Positions 32,567 to 41,717 of a stretch of 42,930 nt of DNA are shown here, piece by piece. The position numbers and the translations under genes are program-made. The notes under the pieces were generated by a model that saw only the letters and a list, made by a program, of their open reading frames with translations, was not told the DNA's origin and did not search any database. The first letter of the stretch is position 1, and each line of letters starts with the position of its first letter. Origin of the DNA: an uncultured Bacteroides sp. (GTDB lineage: Bacteria; Bacteroidota; Bacteroidia; Bacteroidales; Bacteroidaceae); NCBI GenBank assembly GCA_944322345.1, contig CALUOO010000007.1, forward strand, positions 121,198-164,127. Direction: 5' to 3'.

Positions 32567-34777
32567 ATGAGAAAAATCAGTTTTACACTACTTTTCTGTT
32601 TGTTTTGTCTCGCTCAAACAATGACGGGGCAGCAGAAGCTCGAATTAAACGACATTGTATCAGGGAAATTCACTCCCGAAAATATTCAAGGAGTCATTCC
32701 CATGCCAGACGGCGAGCACTATACACAAATGAATGCTGACAAGACTCAGATCATTAAATATTCGTTCCGTACTGGAGAAGAAGTGGAAGTATTGTTTGAC
32801 GTGAACACGGCACGCGAATGCAGCTTCAAGCACTTCGACAGTTATCAGTTCTCACCCGACGGGAAGAAACTGCTGATAGCTACCGAGACAAAACCTATCT
32901 ACCGCCGTTCGTACACGGCAGTACACTATCTTTATCCACTAGACAGAAACAGTAAAGGTGTAACAACTGCCAATCTGGTGGAGCGTCTGTCGGACGGAGG
33001 ACCTCAGCAGGCTCCGGTTTTCTCACCGGACGGTACGATGATAGCCTTCGTCAGAGACAACAACATTTTTCTGGTAAAAACGCTTTATGGAAACAGCGAA
33101 AGCCAAGTGACCGAGGACGGCAAACGCAATGCCATCATCAACGGAGTGCCCGACTGGGTGTATGAAGAGGAATTCAGCTTCAACAGCGCTCTGGAGTTCA
33201 GCACAGACAACACAATGATTGCATACATCCGTTTCGACGAATCGGAAGTGCCCTCCTATTCTTTCCCACTGTTTGCTGGATCCAATCCGACACTTGAAGC
33301 ATTCAAAGACTATCCGGGAGCATATACTTACAAATACCCCAAAGCAGGACAAAAGAATTCGAAAGTAGAAGTACGTACCTACGATATTAAGTCGCACGTC
33401 ACACGCACCATGAAGCTGCCTTTGGATGCAGACGGATACATTCCGCGCATACGTTTCACCAAAGACACCAACAAACTGGCCATCATGACACTGAATCGTC
33501 ACCAGAACCGTTTTGACCTCTACTTTGCCGACCCACGCTCAACAACCTGCAAGCTGATTCTACGCGATGAATCTTCCTATTATATAAAGGAGAATGTATT
33601 TGACAACATAAAATTCTATCCAAACAACTTCAGCCTACTGAGCGAACGCGACGGATATAGTCATCTTTATTGGTACAACATGGGAGGAACGCTTGTAAAA
33701 AAAGTAACAAGCGGTAATTTTGAAGTAAAAGAATTTTTAGGCTACGACGAAGAAAGCGGTTCTTTCTACTACACCAGCAATGAAGAAAGCCCGCTTCGGA
33801 AAGCAGTTTATAAAATAGACAAGAAAGGGAAAAAGACAAAATTGTCACAACAGGCAGGAACTAACACACCATTGTTCAGCAGTAGCATGAAGTACTATAT
33901 GAACAAGTTCAGCAACCTGAATACGCCAATGCTTATCACCCTGAACGACAACACTGGAAAGACACTGAAGACACTTCTGACAAACGACCAGTTGAAACAG
34001 ACATTAGCTACATACGCACTGCCTAAAAAGGAATTTTTCACCTTCAAAACGACGGATGGAGTTACCCTGAACGGATGGATGATGAAACCAATGGCATTTG
34101 ATGCATCCAAGAAGTATCCGGTACTGATGTACCAATACAGCGGCCCCGGCTCTCAACAAGTGACAGACACATGGGGTATCAGCTGGGAAACCTATATGGC
34201 AAGCGAAGGATTCGTTGTAGTCTGCGTTGATGGCAGGGGTACAGGCGGTCGTGGAGAAGCCTTCGAGAAGTGTACCTACATGAACATAGGAGTGAAAGAA
34301 GCAAGAGATCAGGTAGAAACAGCCCTTTACTTAAGCAAACAACCGTATGTAGACAAAGCCCGTATCGGAATCTGGGGATGGAGCTATGGAGGCTACATGA
34401 CCCTAATGAGCATGAGCGAAGGAACACCTGTATTCAAGGCAGGAGTAGCTGTTGCAGCCCCAACAGACTGGCGTTTCTACGACAGTGTCTATACAGAACG
34501 CTTCATGCGCACTCCTCAGGAAAATGCGGAAGGATACAATGCATCTTCTGCCTTTACACGCGCAGACAAACTGCATGGAAACCTATTGCTGGTACACGGC
34601 ATGGCTGACGACAATGTACACTTCCAGAACTGTGCCGAATATACTGAACGACTGGTGCAACTGGGCAAACAGTTTGACATGCAGATATACACCAACCGCA
34701 ATCACAGTATATACGGAGGCAATACAAGATTGCATCTGTACACCCGACTGACCAATTTCTTCAAAGAAAATCTGTAA
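32567..34777 (+). CDS. Dipeptidyl peptidase IV (S9B)
   Basis: A 736-residue exported serine peptidase that removes X-Pro or X-Ala dipeptides from peptide N termini. A signal peptide (MRKISFTLLFCLFCLAQTMTG) is followed by an eight-bladed propeller. It carries the Glu pair that holds the substrate amino group (DWVYEEEF, near residues 196-203). The C-terminal alpha/beta-hydrolase has the nucleophile in GWSYGG (Ser606), the Asp in MADDNVHF (about 681-682) and His713 (NRNHSIYGG). Length and motifs match P. gingivalis DPP IV. The start follows from the promoter inside the longer frame. The stop overlaps the lipA ATG by one base. Bacteroides enzymes of this type can cleave host incretin peptides (recalled). 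Confidence 0.94.
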   Translation: MRKISFTLLFCLFCLAQTMTGQQKLELNDIVSGKFTPENIQGVIPMPDGEHYTQMNADKTQIIKYSFRTGEEVEVLFDVNTARECSFKHFDSYQFSPDGKKLLIATETKPIYRRSYTAVHYLYPLDRNSKGVTTANLVERLSDGGPQQAPVFSPDGTMIAFVRDNNIFLVKTLYGNSESQVTEDGKRNAIINGVPDWVYEEEFSFNSALEFSTDNTMIAYIRFDESEVPSYSFPLFAGSNPTLEAFKDYPGAYTYKYPKAGQKNSKVEVRTYDIKSHVTRTMKLPLDADGYIPRIRFTKDTNKLAIMTLNRHQNRFDLYFADPRSTTCKLILRDESSYYIKENVFDNIKFYPNNFSLLSERDGYSHLYWYNMGGTLVKKVTSGNFEVKEFLGYDEESGSFYYTSNEESPLRKAVYKIDKKGKKTKLSQQAGTNTPLFSSSMKYYMNKFSNLNTPMLITLNDNTGKTLKTLLTNDQLKQTLATYALPKKEFFTFKTTDGVTLNGWMMKPMAFDASKKYPVLMYQYSGPGSQQVTDTWGISWETYMASEGFVVVCVDGRGTGGRGEAFEKCTYMNIGVKEARDQVETALYLSKQPYVDKARIGIWGWSYGGYMTLMSMSEGTPVFKAGVAVAAPTDWRFYDSVYTERFMRTPQENAEGYNASSAFTRADKLHGNLLLVHGMADDNVHFQNCAEYTERLVQLGKQFDMQIYTNRNHSIYGGNTRLHLYTRLTNFFKENL

Positions 34778-35628
34778 TGGCTGACAGAATACATAAACCC
34801 GAATGGCTAAAAATCCGTATCGGAGCCAACGAGCGATATACGGAAACCAAACAAATAGTAGACTCCCACTGCCTGCATACAATATGCAGCAGTGGGCGTT
34901 GCCCCAATATGGGAGAATGCTGGGGAAAAGGGACAGCAACCTTCATGATAGGCGGAGACATCTGTACGCGAAGCTGCAAGTTCTGTAATACTCAGACTGG
35001 ACGTCCATTACCATTGGACAGTGCCGAGCCTACACATGTAGCCCAATCCATTGCACTAATGAAACTGAACCATGCCGTTATCACTTCTGTCGATCGCGAC
35101 GATCTGCCCGATCTGGGTGCCGGACATTGGGCACAGACTATCCGAGAAATCAAACGCCTGAATCCTCAGACAACTGTCGAGGTACTTATCCCCGACTTTC
35201 AAGGACGGATGGAGCTGGTAGACCAGATTATCCACGAACATCCCGACATCATCTCACACAATATGGAAACTGTCCGCCGCATCAGTCCACAAGTACGCAG
35301 TGCGGCAAATTATGAAACAAGTCTGAGCGTCATTTATCATATTTCACAAAGCGGAATAACATCCAAAAGTGGTATTATGGTAGGATTGGGAGAAACGCCA
35401 GAAGAAGTGGAAATACTGATGGACGACCTGAGAAATGCAGGATGCCGGATACTGACTATCGGGCAATATCTGCAACCTAGCCGGCGTCATTATCCTGTTG
35501 CCGAATATATCACTCCACAACAATTTGAGCTATATAAACAAATAGGACTGGAAAAAGGATTCGACATCGTAGAAAGTGCTCCGCTTGTCCGCTCATCTTA
35601 TCACGCAGAAAAACATATCCGACGGTAA
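34777..35628 (+). CDS. lipA: Lipoyl synthase
   Basis: A radical-SAM enzyme that inserts two sulfurs into octanoyl groups on lipoyl domains. The 283-residue protein has the auxiliary cluster cysteines in C-x4-C-x5-C spacing (Cys37, 42 and 48) and the radical-SAM CTRSCKFC (Cys63, 67 and 70). The C-terminal LVRSSYHAE provides the serine that binds the auxiliary cluster. Its ATG overlaps the DPP IV stop by one base (TAATG), so translation is coupled. No lipB lies beside it here. A small A/T hairpin follows. Confidence 0.95.
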   Translation: MADRIHKPEWLKIRIGANERYTETKQIVDSHCLHTICSSGRCPNMGECWGKGTATFMIGGDICTRSCKFCNTQTGRPLPLDSAEPTHVAQSIALMKLNHAVITSVDRDDLPDLGAGHWAQTIREIKRLNPQTTVEVLIPDFQGRMELVDQIIHEHPDIISHNMETVRRISPQVRSAANYETSLSVIYHISQSGITSKSGIMVGLGETPEEVEILMDDLRNAGCRILTIGQYLQPSRRHYPVAEYITPQQFELYKQIGLEKGFDIVESAPLVRSSYHAEKHIRR

Positions 35629-35650
35629 AAACAAAAGAGACGTTTTGTTT
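35629..35650 (+). terminator. A/T-rich hairpin after lipA
   Basis: AAACAAAA (35629-35636) pairs with TTTTGTTT (35643-35650) around a 6-base loop, directly after the lipA stop. The stem is only A/T-rich, so termination would be weak. Confidence 0.4.
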
Positions 35651-35678
35651 GTTCTACAGTAAAATTTGAACAAATAAG

Positions 35679-36800
35679 ATGAATCATAAAGGAGTACTTT
35701 CTTCAACATTCAATATGTCGATGGGATTTATTCCCATTATCATTTCCATTCTTCTATGTGAATTTATTTCACAAGATGCGGCTATCTATATAGGAACAGG
35801 AGTAGGAATTGCCTACATGGTCTTTTCATTTCTCCGCAGGGGCATACAGGCACCCAATTTCATCTTATTAATCGCTACTATCGTCCAGCTTCTTGTTACC
35901 CTTTCCACTTTTATTCCTTGCTGTAACATTCCCCACGGAGCACTTCCTATTACTCTTGAAGCCGGAATTCTTATCCCAATGCTGATACTGTTTATGCATA
36001 AAAAAAGATTTATCAATCATTTTCTAAAGCAAATCAACTCTTGCCAACGCCGCTTGTTTGCACAAGGTGCTGAATGTACTATTGTATCGGCCAGAATCAC
36101 CCTAATTTTAGGAACCCTTCACTTCATCATAATCAGTATTGCCATCATACTGCATGCCCCACTGAGCCCAACCCGCATCTTAATATTCTACAAAATATTT
36201 CCTCCTATAGTCTTCATTACCAGCATTATTCTCAACCAGATAGCAATTCAATATTTTAATCACCTGATGTCTCACACAGAATATGTTCCTATTGTAAACA
36301 CTCAAGGGGATGTTATAGGCAAAAGTCTGGCCTTTGAAGCTGTAAATTATAAAAACACTTATATCAATCCCGTCATCAGAATAGCCATATCCGTACATGG
36401 AATGTTATACCTATGTGACCGACCGACAACTTCCATGTTGGATACAGGAAAAACAGATATACCAATGGAATGCTACCTACGCTATGGGGAATCTTTATCA
36501 GAGGGCGTGGAGAGACTGATTGGAAGCGTCTTTTCCAAAGGTTCGCCAAGCATCCATCCGGAATTCAATATCGTCTATCATTTTGAAAACGAAGTAACCA
36601 ATCGGCTCATCTATCTGTTCATTGTAGAAATTGAAGATGAGTCTATACTTGACCATATATCATGCAGAAACGGAAAGTTATGGCACTTCAGCCAAATAGA
36701 AGAGAATCTACATAAAAATTTTTTTAGCAGCTGTTTTGAAGAAGAATACGAACACTTGAAAGACGTTATTTATATAAAAGAAAAATACAAGGAATCTTAG
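35679..36800 (+). CDS. Membrane protein with a degenerate Nudix-like C-terminal domain
   Basis: A 373-residue protein. About six hydrophobic segments lie at residues 12-28, 36-52, 59-79, 89-105, 138-160 and 171-190. The soluble C terminus (about 205-373) resembles an Idi-type Nudix fold: EYVPIVNTQGDVIGKSLAFEA, then INPVIRIAISVHGMLYLCD, and GESLSEGVERLIGSVF where the Nudix box would be. The canonical GX5EX7REUXEEXGU is not intact, so it may be non-catalytic or merely similar. The Nudix reading is inference. It ends overlapping the convergent methylase gene by 35 bp. Function unknown. Confidence 0.6.
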   Translation: MNHKGVLSSTFNMSMGFIPIIISILLCEFISQDAAIYIGTGVGIAYMVFSFLRRGIQAPNFILLIATIVQLLVTLSTFIPCCNIPHGALPITLEAGILIPMLILFMHKKRFINHFLKQINSCQRRLFAQGAECTIVSARITLILGTLHFIIISIAIILHAPLSPTRILIFYKIFPPIVFITSIILNQIAIQYFNHLMSHTEYVPIVNTQGDVIGKSLAFEAVNYKNTYINPVIRIAISVHGMLYLCDRPTTSMLDTGKTDIPMECYLRYGESLSEGVERLIGSVFSKGSPSIHPEFNIVYHFENEVTNRLIYLFIVEIEDESILDHISCRNGKLWHFSQIEENLHKNFFSSCFEEEYEHLKDVIYIKEKYKES

Positions 36801-37470
36801 AAAGATCAGGGATACGTCCATTCCAGTCTTTCACAGTACGTGTCTGAATAAATTCTCCTTCACAGGTGATATTGGCAGCTATGCAAAGTTTTGTCTGTGG
36901 ACGACAGGTATGCAATATATCCTCAATCATCTTATGGTTACGATAAGGAGTCTCAATGAACAATTGTGTCTGATTTTCAGCATAAATATGCTGTTCTAAC
37001 ATCTTCAGTTTCTTCATACGGTCACCCGGCTCTATCGGCAAATATCCATGGAAGGCAAAACTCTGTCCGTTAAACCCTGAAGCCATAACAGAAAGAATTA
37101 TGGAAGAAGGCCCTACCAGCGGAACAACCTTCAGCCCCTTACGCTGAGCAATAGCCACCACATCCGCTCCCGGATCGGCAACAGCAGGACAACCGGCTTC
37201 AGAAATAACTCCCATGGAAGCTCCGTCTATCAAAGGCTTTAAATATCCCGAGATACTTTCTGGAGAGGTGTGCTTATTCAAAGGATAAAATGTCAGAGAG
37301 TCAATATCAATATCACGATCTACCTTTTTTAAAAACCGACGAGCCGAACGGATATCCTCTACAATATAATGTTTGATCTCACGAATAATCTCCGCATTAT
37401 AAGATGGAAGTACTTTGTCAATAGAAGTATCTCCCAATGTCACAGGCAACAGATAAAGAGCAGTCTCCAC
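36766..37470 (-). CDS. RsmI-like tetrapyrrole-methylase-fold SAM methyltransferase
   Basis: A 234-residue protein of the SAM-dependent tetrapyrrole methylase fold. SEAGCPAVADPG near 93-104 is equivalent to the RsmI DAGTP/SDPG signature, GPSSIILSVMASGFNGQ lies near 120-136, FIETPYRN near 170-177 and AANITCEGEF near 197-206. RsmI 2'-O-methylates C1402 of 16S rRNA; this shorter protein may have another substrate. The GTG at 37468-37470 ((M)ETALYLLPVTLG) is my start. The frame continues upstream to a TTG that would overlap gldB, and there is no in-frame ATG. It overlaps the end of the convergent membrane gene by 35 bp. Confidence 0.78.
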   Translation of the reverse strand: METALYLLPVTLGDTSIDKVLPSYNAEIIREIKHYIVEDIRSARRFLKKVDRDIDIDSLTFYPLNKHTSPESISGYLKPLIDGASMGVISEAGCPAVADPGADVVAIAQRKGLKVVPLVGPSSIILSVMASGFNGQSFAFHGYLPIEPGDRMKKLKMLEQHIYAENQTQLFIETPYRNHKMIEDILHTCRPQTKLCIAANITCEGEFIQTRTVKDWNGRIPDLSKIPCIFLLYK

Positions 37471-37504
37471 TTTTTGATAATAAATAAGAATAATAAAAAG
37501 AGAA

Positions 37505-38515
37505 TTAAGAAGCCATATAACCGGATTCTTCAAACATCTTATGATAATCAGTCATTTCCAACAAATCCTTCAGACCGAAATGCTTATGTTTCTTCATATA
37601 TGCAGCAATAATACGAGCACCTATCCAGCTACCTAATAAAGCCGGCGCCGATTCTCCAAACATCTCGACAGAAGGAGCTGGCTTCATATAATACCGCATA
37701 ATCATCGGATCACGTGCATATATATGTCCTTTACTCAACATCTCCGACCAGATTTTCTCTTCATGTTCTTCACACCACTGATATTCTTTTTCGGAAAATC
37801 CGATTGCGACTCCAACATTATCATACCCAAGTATTTGTTGCACCACATAATTGATTTTTCCAGAGTGCATCATAAAGTCAAGCAAACAAGTGCCTTCATG
37901 AAAGTTCATGCTATAACGACTCATAAGATAGAAAGAAAGACAATCTGGCACTATCCGTTCAGGACGCATGGAAGAACGTTGATATTCATAATAAAAACGT
38001 TTATAAAGAGGATAATCCTCGCCCATATATTTATCAAGGCTGATACCTAACAATGTATCAACTACAACAATAGATTCATTAAATGCAGACACTTGAGAAT
38101 ATACCAGCGGGAAATGAATATCCGGAACTTCCTTTTTCAGGTTCTGAAAGCCTTTGGTCAGCTCCTCTTCAATCAGATCCAACTTAGGGAACTTAGCTTC
38201 CACATCACTCAGAAGGCGTAGCAACGTTGTATCGGAATAAAAACTTTTTAAACGTTGAAAAATAGTATCATCCTCTACAGTACCAATTGCCAAGACATCT
38301 TCTATCAATAGTTTGGTCTGCTGACGATAATCCATGGTCAGCTTTTGCATAGCAGAAAAGCTGTTAGAGCGAACATATTCACCCAACAGCTTGTCATATC
38401 TTAGAACAGAAATCTCTTCATGCTTCTTCTGCCCTACATCTTTTCCTGCGTTTATCCCACAAGAGATAAAAAGCAGACTCATAAATATAACACAAAGAGA
38501 AATCTGTAACTTCAT
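37505..38515 (-). CDS. gldB: GldB-type lipoprotein
   Basis: A 336-residue lipoprotein with the lipobox FISC (Cys19). The mature part has the GldB segment FPLVYSQVSAFNESIVVVDTLLGISLDKYMG, then YEYQRSSMRPERIVPDCLSFYLMSRY. GldB is needed for gliding and the type IX secretion apparatus in flavobacteria; non-gliding Bacteroides retain homologues of unresolved role. It lies 5 bp after the fabI stop, on the same strand. Confidence 0.85.
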   Translation of the reverse strand: MKLQISLCVIFMSLLFISCGINAGKDVGQKKHEEISVLRYDKLLGEYVRSNSFSAMQKLTMDYRQQTKLLIEDVLAIGTVEDDTIFQRLKSFYSDTTLLRLLSDVEAKFPKLDLIEEELTKGFQNLKKEVPDIHFPLVYSQVSAFNESIVVVDTLLGISLDKYMGEDYPLYKRFYYEYQRSSMRPERIVPDCLSFYLMSRYSMNFHEGTCLLDFMMHSGKINYVVQQILGYDNVGVAIGFSEKEYQWCEEHEEKIWSEMLSKGHIYARDPMIMRYYMKPAPSVEMFGESAPALLGSWIGARIIAAYMKKHKHFGLKDLLEMTDYHKMFEESGYMAS

Positions 38516-38520
38516 ATTAT

Positions 38521-39378
38521 TTACCCGTAAATTATATTACCGTTTTCATCTTTATATTCATCCAGGCCTTTTTCATAAGTAGCCATGGCACGCAGACTCA
38601 TACCTACACTAGAGAAGCCTCCATCATGATATAGATTCTGCATCGTGACTTTACGAGTAAGGTCAGAGAACATTACAATACAATAGTCTGCACATTCATC
38701 TGCCGAAGCATTTCCCAACGGAGACATACGGTTAGCAAAATCATACAGTTTATCCATTCCTTTTACTCCAGAACCTGCAGTAGTAAAGGTTGGAGACTGA
38801 GAAATTGTATTAACACGGACACCATGTTCACGACCATAAATATAGCCAAAGCTACGTGCAATTGATTCCAATAAAGCCTTAGCATCAGCCATGTCGTTGT
38901 AACCGTAAAAAGTACGTTGAGCAGCTACATAGCTCAAAGCAACAATTGATCCATAATCGGCAATGGCATTCAATTTTTTAGCCGATTGAATCATCTTATG
39001 AAATGATACAGCAGAAATATCTAATGTCTTTTCAAGCATCCCATAATCGAGATCATCATATGTACGTTTTTTGCGTACGTTAGGAGACATGCCAATAGAG
39101 TGAAGAACAAAATCCACTTGTCCGCCCAACACTTCCATAGAGGTTTTAAACACATTCGACAAATCTTCAACGCTTGTTGCATCTGCAGGAATAACCTGAC
39201 AATTTAATTTCTCTGCTAATGCATTTACTTCCCCCATTCGGATAGCCATTGGAGTATTTGACAATGTTATCGTTGCACCTTCTGCCACAGCACGCTCTGC
39301 TACTTTCCACGCAATAGACTGGTCATTCAGAGCACCGAAAATAATTCCTCTTTTTCCTTTCAACAAATTGTAACTCAT
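38521..39378 (-). CDS. fabI: Enoyl-[acyl-carrier-protein] reductase (NADH)
   Basis: FabI reduces trans-2-enoyl-ACP to acyl-ACP, the last step of each fatty-acid elongation round. The 285-residue protein has the FabI-type cofactor loop GALNDQSIAW near 15-24 and the catalytic triad spacing Y-x9-Y-x6-K: Tyr150, Tyr160 and Lys167 in LSYVAAQRTFYGYNDMADAK. The triclosan-site loop region follows with PLGNAS. It is divergent from the HAD phosphatase gene and co-directional with gldB. The promoter is a full TATATTTG box. Confidence 0.95.
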   Translation of the reverse strand: MSYNLLKGKRGIIFGALNDQSIAWKVAERAVAEGATITLSNTPMAIRMGEVNALAEKLNCQVIPADATSVEDLSNVFKTSMEVLGGQVDFVLHSIGMSPNVRKKRTYDDLDYGMLEKTLDISAVSFHKMIQSAKKLNAIADYGSIVALSYVAAQRTFYGYNDMADAKALLESIARSFGYIYGREHGVRVNTISQSPTFTTAGSGVKGMDKLYDFANRMSPLGNASADECADYCIVMFSDLTRKVTMQNLYHDGGFSSVGMSLRAMATYEKGLDEYKDENGNIIYG

Positions 39379-39402
39379 ATCTTATAATAGTTAAATTTTG
39401 TG

Positions 39403-39410
39403 CAAATATA
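39403..39410 (-). promoter_or_regulatory. -7 box for fabI
   Basis: On the minus strand TATATTTG followed by C matches TAnnTTTG fully. It lies 24-31 bases upstream of the fabI ATG. No good TTTG is found at the usual 19-21-bp distance; one at 24 bp (39435-39438) is the nearest. Confidence 0.45.
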
Positions 39411-39465
39411 GGAACTTTCCATATAAAAACACGCCAAAAGAGTAAATAATAGGTAATTATAGTCC

Positions 39466-39473
39466 TATTTTTG
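39466..39473 (+). promoter_or_regulatory. -7 box for the HAD phosphatase gene
   Basis: TATTTTTG followed by C matches TAnnTTTG fully, 28 bases before the ATG at 39501. No -33 TTTG is visible at the standard spacing. It is divergent from the fabI box, 55 bp away. Confidence 0.4.
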
Positions 39474-39500
39474 CAAGAAAATCTTATTTAGTTACAAGAA

Positions 39501-40175
39501 ATGGCATTAATGAAAAAGCTAGTCATATTCGATTTAGACGGAACATTATTAAATACAATTGCTGATTTAGCACAGAGTACCAACTATGCATTAAAACAGT
39601 TAGGATATCCAACACACCCCGTAGAAAAATACAAATTCATGGTGGGAAATGGGATTAACAAACTGTTTGAACGTGCTTTGCCAGAAGGCGAAAAGACAGA
39701 AGAGAATATTTTGCGGGTACGAAAGGAATTTATTCCCTATTACAACCTGCACAACGCTGACGATAGCCAACCATACACCGGTATCCCAGAATTACTGTCT
39801 GAGCTACAAATTCTCGGTATACAACTGGCCGTAGCATCCAATAAATATCAAGCAGCAACCCAGAGACTAATAGAACACTATTTTCCTTCCATCAGATTTG
39901 TGGCAGTATTCGGACAACGAGAAGGAATCAACGTAAAGCCTGATCCAACCATAGTTTTCGATATTTTAAAACTATCAAATACCCCCAAAGAAGCAGTGCT
40001 TTATGTAGGAGATTCCGGCGTAGACATGCAAACAGCTGCTAATGCCGAGGTAGAAGCTTGTGGAGTGACATGGGGATTTAGACCACGAACAGAACTTGAA
40101 CAATTCAATCCGACTTATCTGGTGAACACAGCTCAGGAAATCAAAAATATCGTTACCATGCCGCCTCACACATAG
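39501..40175 (+). CDS. HAD-family phosphatase, phosphoglycolate-phosphatase-like
   Basis: A 224-residue HAD phosphatase. The nucleophile motif DLDGTLLNT is at 11-19, motif II is in AVASNKY near 112-118 and the metal motif is GDSGVDMQTA near 171-180, with the PDP lysine in VKPDPTIVF. It resembles Gph (phosphoglycolate phosphatase), but this subclass is broad and the substrate is not proven. The ATG at 39501 (MALMKK) is used; a second ATG three codons later is possible. It is transcribed away from fabI and ends at a terminator hairpin shared with the convergent gene. Confidence 0.85.
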   Translation: MALMKKLVIFDLDGTLLNTIADLAQSTNYALKQLGYPTHPVEKYKFMVGNGINKLFERALPEGEKTEENILRVRKEFIPYYNLHNADDSQPYTGIPELLSELQILGIQLAVASNKYQAATQRLIEHYFPSIRFVAVFGQREGINVKPDPTIVFDILKLSNTPKEAVLYVGDSGVDMQTAANAEVEACGVTWGFRPRTELEQFNPTYLVNTAQEIKNIVTMPPHT

Positions 40176-40187
40176 AATACTTAAAAT

Positions 40188-40222
40188 TCGTCCGCATATT
40201 TTTCTTTAAAATACGCGGACGA
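40188..40222. terminator. Hairpin between convergent genes
   Basis: A 15-bp stem with one mismatch: 40188-40202 (TCGTCCGCATATTTT) against 40208-40222, loop TCTTT. It lies between the HAD phosphatase stop and the convergent MalY/PatB-like stop and can serve both. A T-run follows only on the minus-strand side. Confidence 0.7.
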
Positions 40223-40246
40223 GCAAAATATTAAGAACAAAGTATC

Positions 40247-41431
40247 TTACTGCATGCAAATTTTCCTATTGGAAACTGCTCTTTCTAATTGTTGCAAAGC
40301 TTGTGCCAATACCGAACGAGGACAGGCGACATTTAACCTCATAAAGCCTTCTCCTTCTTTTCCAAATGTAGTTCCATCGTTCAACGCCAGATGAGCATCT
40401 TCCACAAAGAGACGATTCAGTTCTTCTTGTTTCAGACCTAACTTTCGACAATCAAGAAAAATTAAATATGATGCTTGAGGGCGAATCATACCAATCACAG
40501 GAATATTTGATTTCAAAAAATTTTCTGTAAAATCAATATTTCCCTGAATATAATCAATCACTTGATCAAGCCATTCAGTCCCATGACTATATGCAGCTGC
40601 TACACTAAGATAAGCAAACAAATGCCCTTCATTAAACTCGCTTGCCTCCATATAAGTACGAAAACGATTAAGAAGAGACTCATTCTCTATCACAACATAA
40701 GAGCTGGCAAGCCCTGGCATATTGAAAGCTTTACTTGGTGACATAAATACAAGAGAGTTCATACGTGCTTTTTCCGAAACTAAAGCAAAAGTAGAATGAT
40801 GATAAGGAGGTAAAGTCAAATCTGCATGAATTTCATCTGAAATGACTAACGTTCCCTTATCATAACAGATTTCCGCTATCCGATGTAATTCTTCTTTAGT
40901 CCATACACGTCCCCCCGGGTTATGCGGATTACTTAATATTAATAGCTTACATCCAGCAATATCTTTCTCAAAGCGATTAAAATCGATATATAAACTACCT
41001 TCTTTCAATACCAATGGACTAAATACGACCTGACGTTCATTTCTTTCTGATACTAAAAAGAAAGGATGATATACAGGCGGCATTACCATAATTTTATCTC
41101 CTTTTTCTGTAAAACACTGCACAGCAAACGCCAATCCTCTTACAATTCCTGGAGTAAAAGTTAACATATTCTCACGAATTGCCCAACCATGACGATTTAT
41201 AAGCCATTTTACGATAGACTCAGACCATTCTTTACATGCAAAAGTATATCCAAGGACTTCATGTTCCAAGCGCTTTTTCAAAGCTTCTACAACAAAAGGG
41301 GCTGTACGGAAATCCATATCTGCTACCCACATAGGTATCAAGTCATTACGTCCCCAACGAGACTCTACTCCATCCCATTTTACAGAATCTGTTCCTTTCC
41401 GTTCTATCACTTCATCAAAATTATACTTCAT
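40247..41431 (-). CDS. MalY/PatB-type PLP enzyme (cystathionine beta-lyase-like)
   Basis: A 394-residue fold-type I PLP enzyme. LIPMWVADMDF near 31-41 is a MalY/PatB hallmark, SNPHNPGGRVW near 167-177 and SDEIHADL near 198-205 hold the cofactor, and SPSKAFNMPGL supplies the Schiff-base Lys234. These proteins cleave cystathionine or cysteine conjugates at the C-S bond; some double as regulators. The ATG at 41429-41431 (MKYNFDEVIER) is taken; 17 further codons upstream have no support. It converges with the HAD phosphatase gene and stands alone. Confidence 0.87.
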   Translation of the reverse strand: MKYNFDEVIERKGTDSVKWDGVESRWGRNDLIPMWVADMDFRTAPFVVEALKKRLEHEVLGYTFACKEWSESIVKWLINRHGWAIRENMLTFTPGIVRGLAFAVQCFTEKGDKIMVMPPVYHPFFLVSERNERQVVFSPLVLKEGSLYIDFNRFEKDIAGCKLLILSNPHNPGGRVWTKEELHRIAEICYDKGTLVISDEIHADLTLPPYHHSTFALVSEKARMNSLVFMSPSKAFNMPGLASSYVVIENESLLNRFRTYMEASEFNEGHLFAYLSVAAAYSHGTEWLDQVIDYIQGNIDFTENFLKSNIPVIGMIRPQASYLIFLDCRKLGLKQEELNRLFVEDAHLALNDGTTFGKEGEGFMRLNVACPRSVLAQALQQLERAVSNRKICMQ

Positions 41432-41632
41432 AGTAATGAAAACTTTAATATTACAATGCGCGAAGATACAGATAAAAAACAATTTCTTAAGAAAAATGTA
41501 GCTAATATCATCTCCAAATTATCTACATTTTTAAGCACATAAAAACAATATATATATCTGATTATAAATAATATAAGTAATTTTACAATCTACATAATTA
41601 GCTTATAAAAAATAAAATCCATTTTATACCCT

Positions 41633-41640
41633 TATTTTTG
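41633..41640 (+). promoter_or_regulatory. -7 box for the Gfo/Idh/MocA gene
   Basis: TATTTTTG followed by C fully matches TAnnTTTG in an AT-rich 286-bp gap, 78 bases before the ATG at 41718. No TTTG is found at the standard -33 spacing. A long 5' leader is implied; I see no riboswitch in it. Confidence 0.38.
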
Positions 41641-41717
41641 CATTAACAAAACCATGAGATTATCGAAAGCTAAAAATAAACTAATATAAATTATCTACTA
41701 ATACTAATTTTTACATC

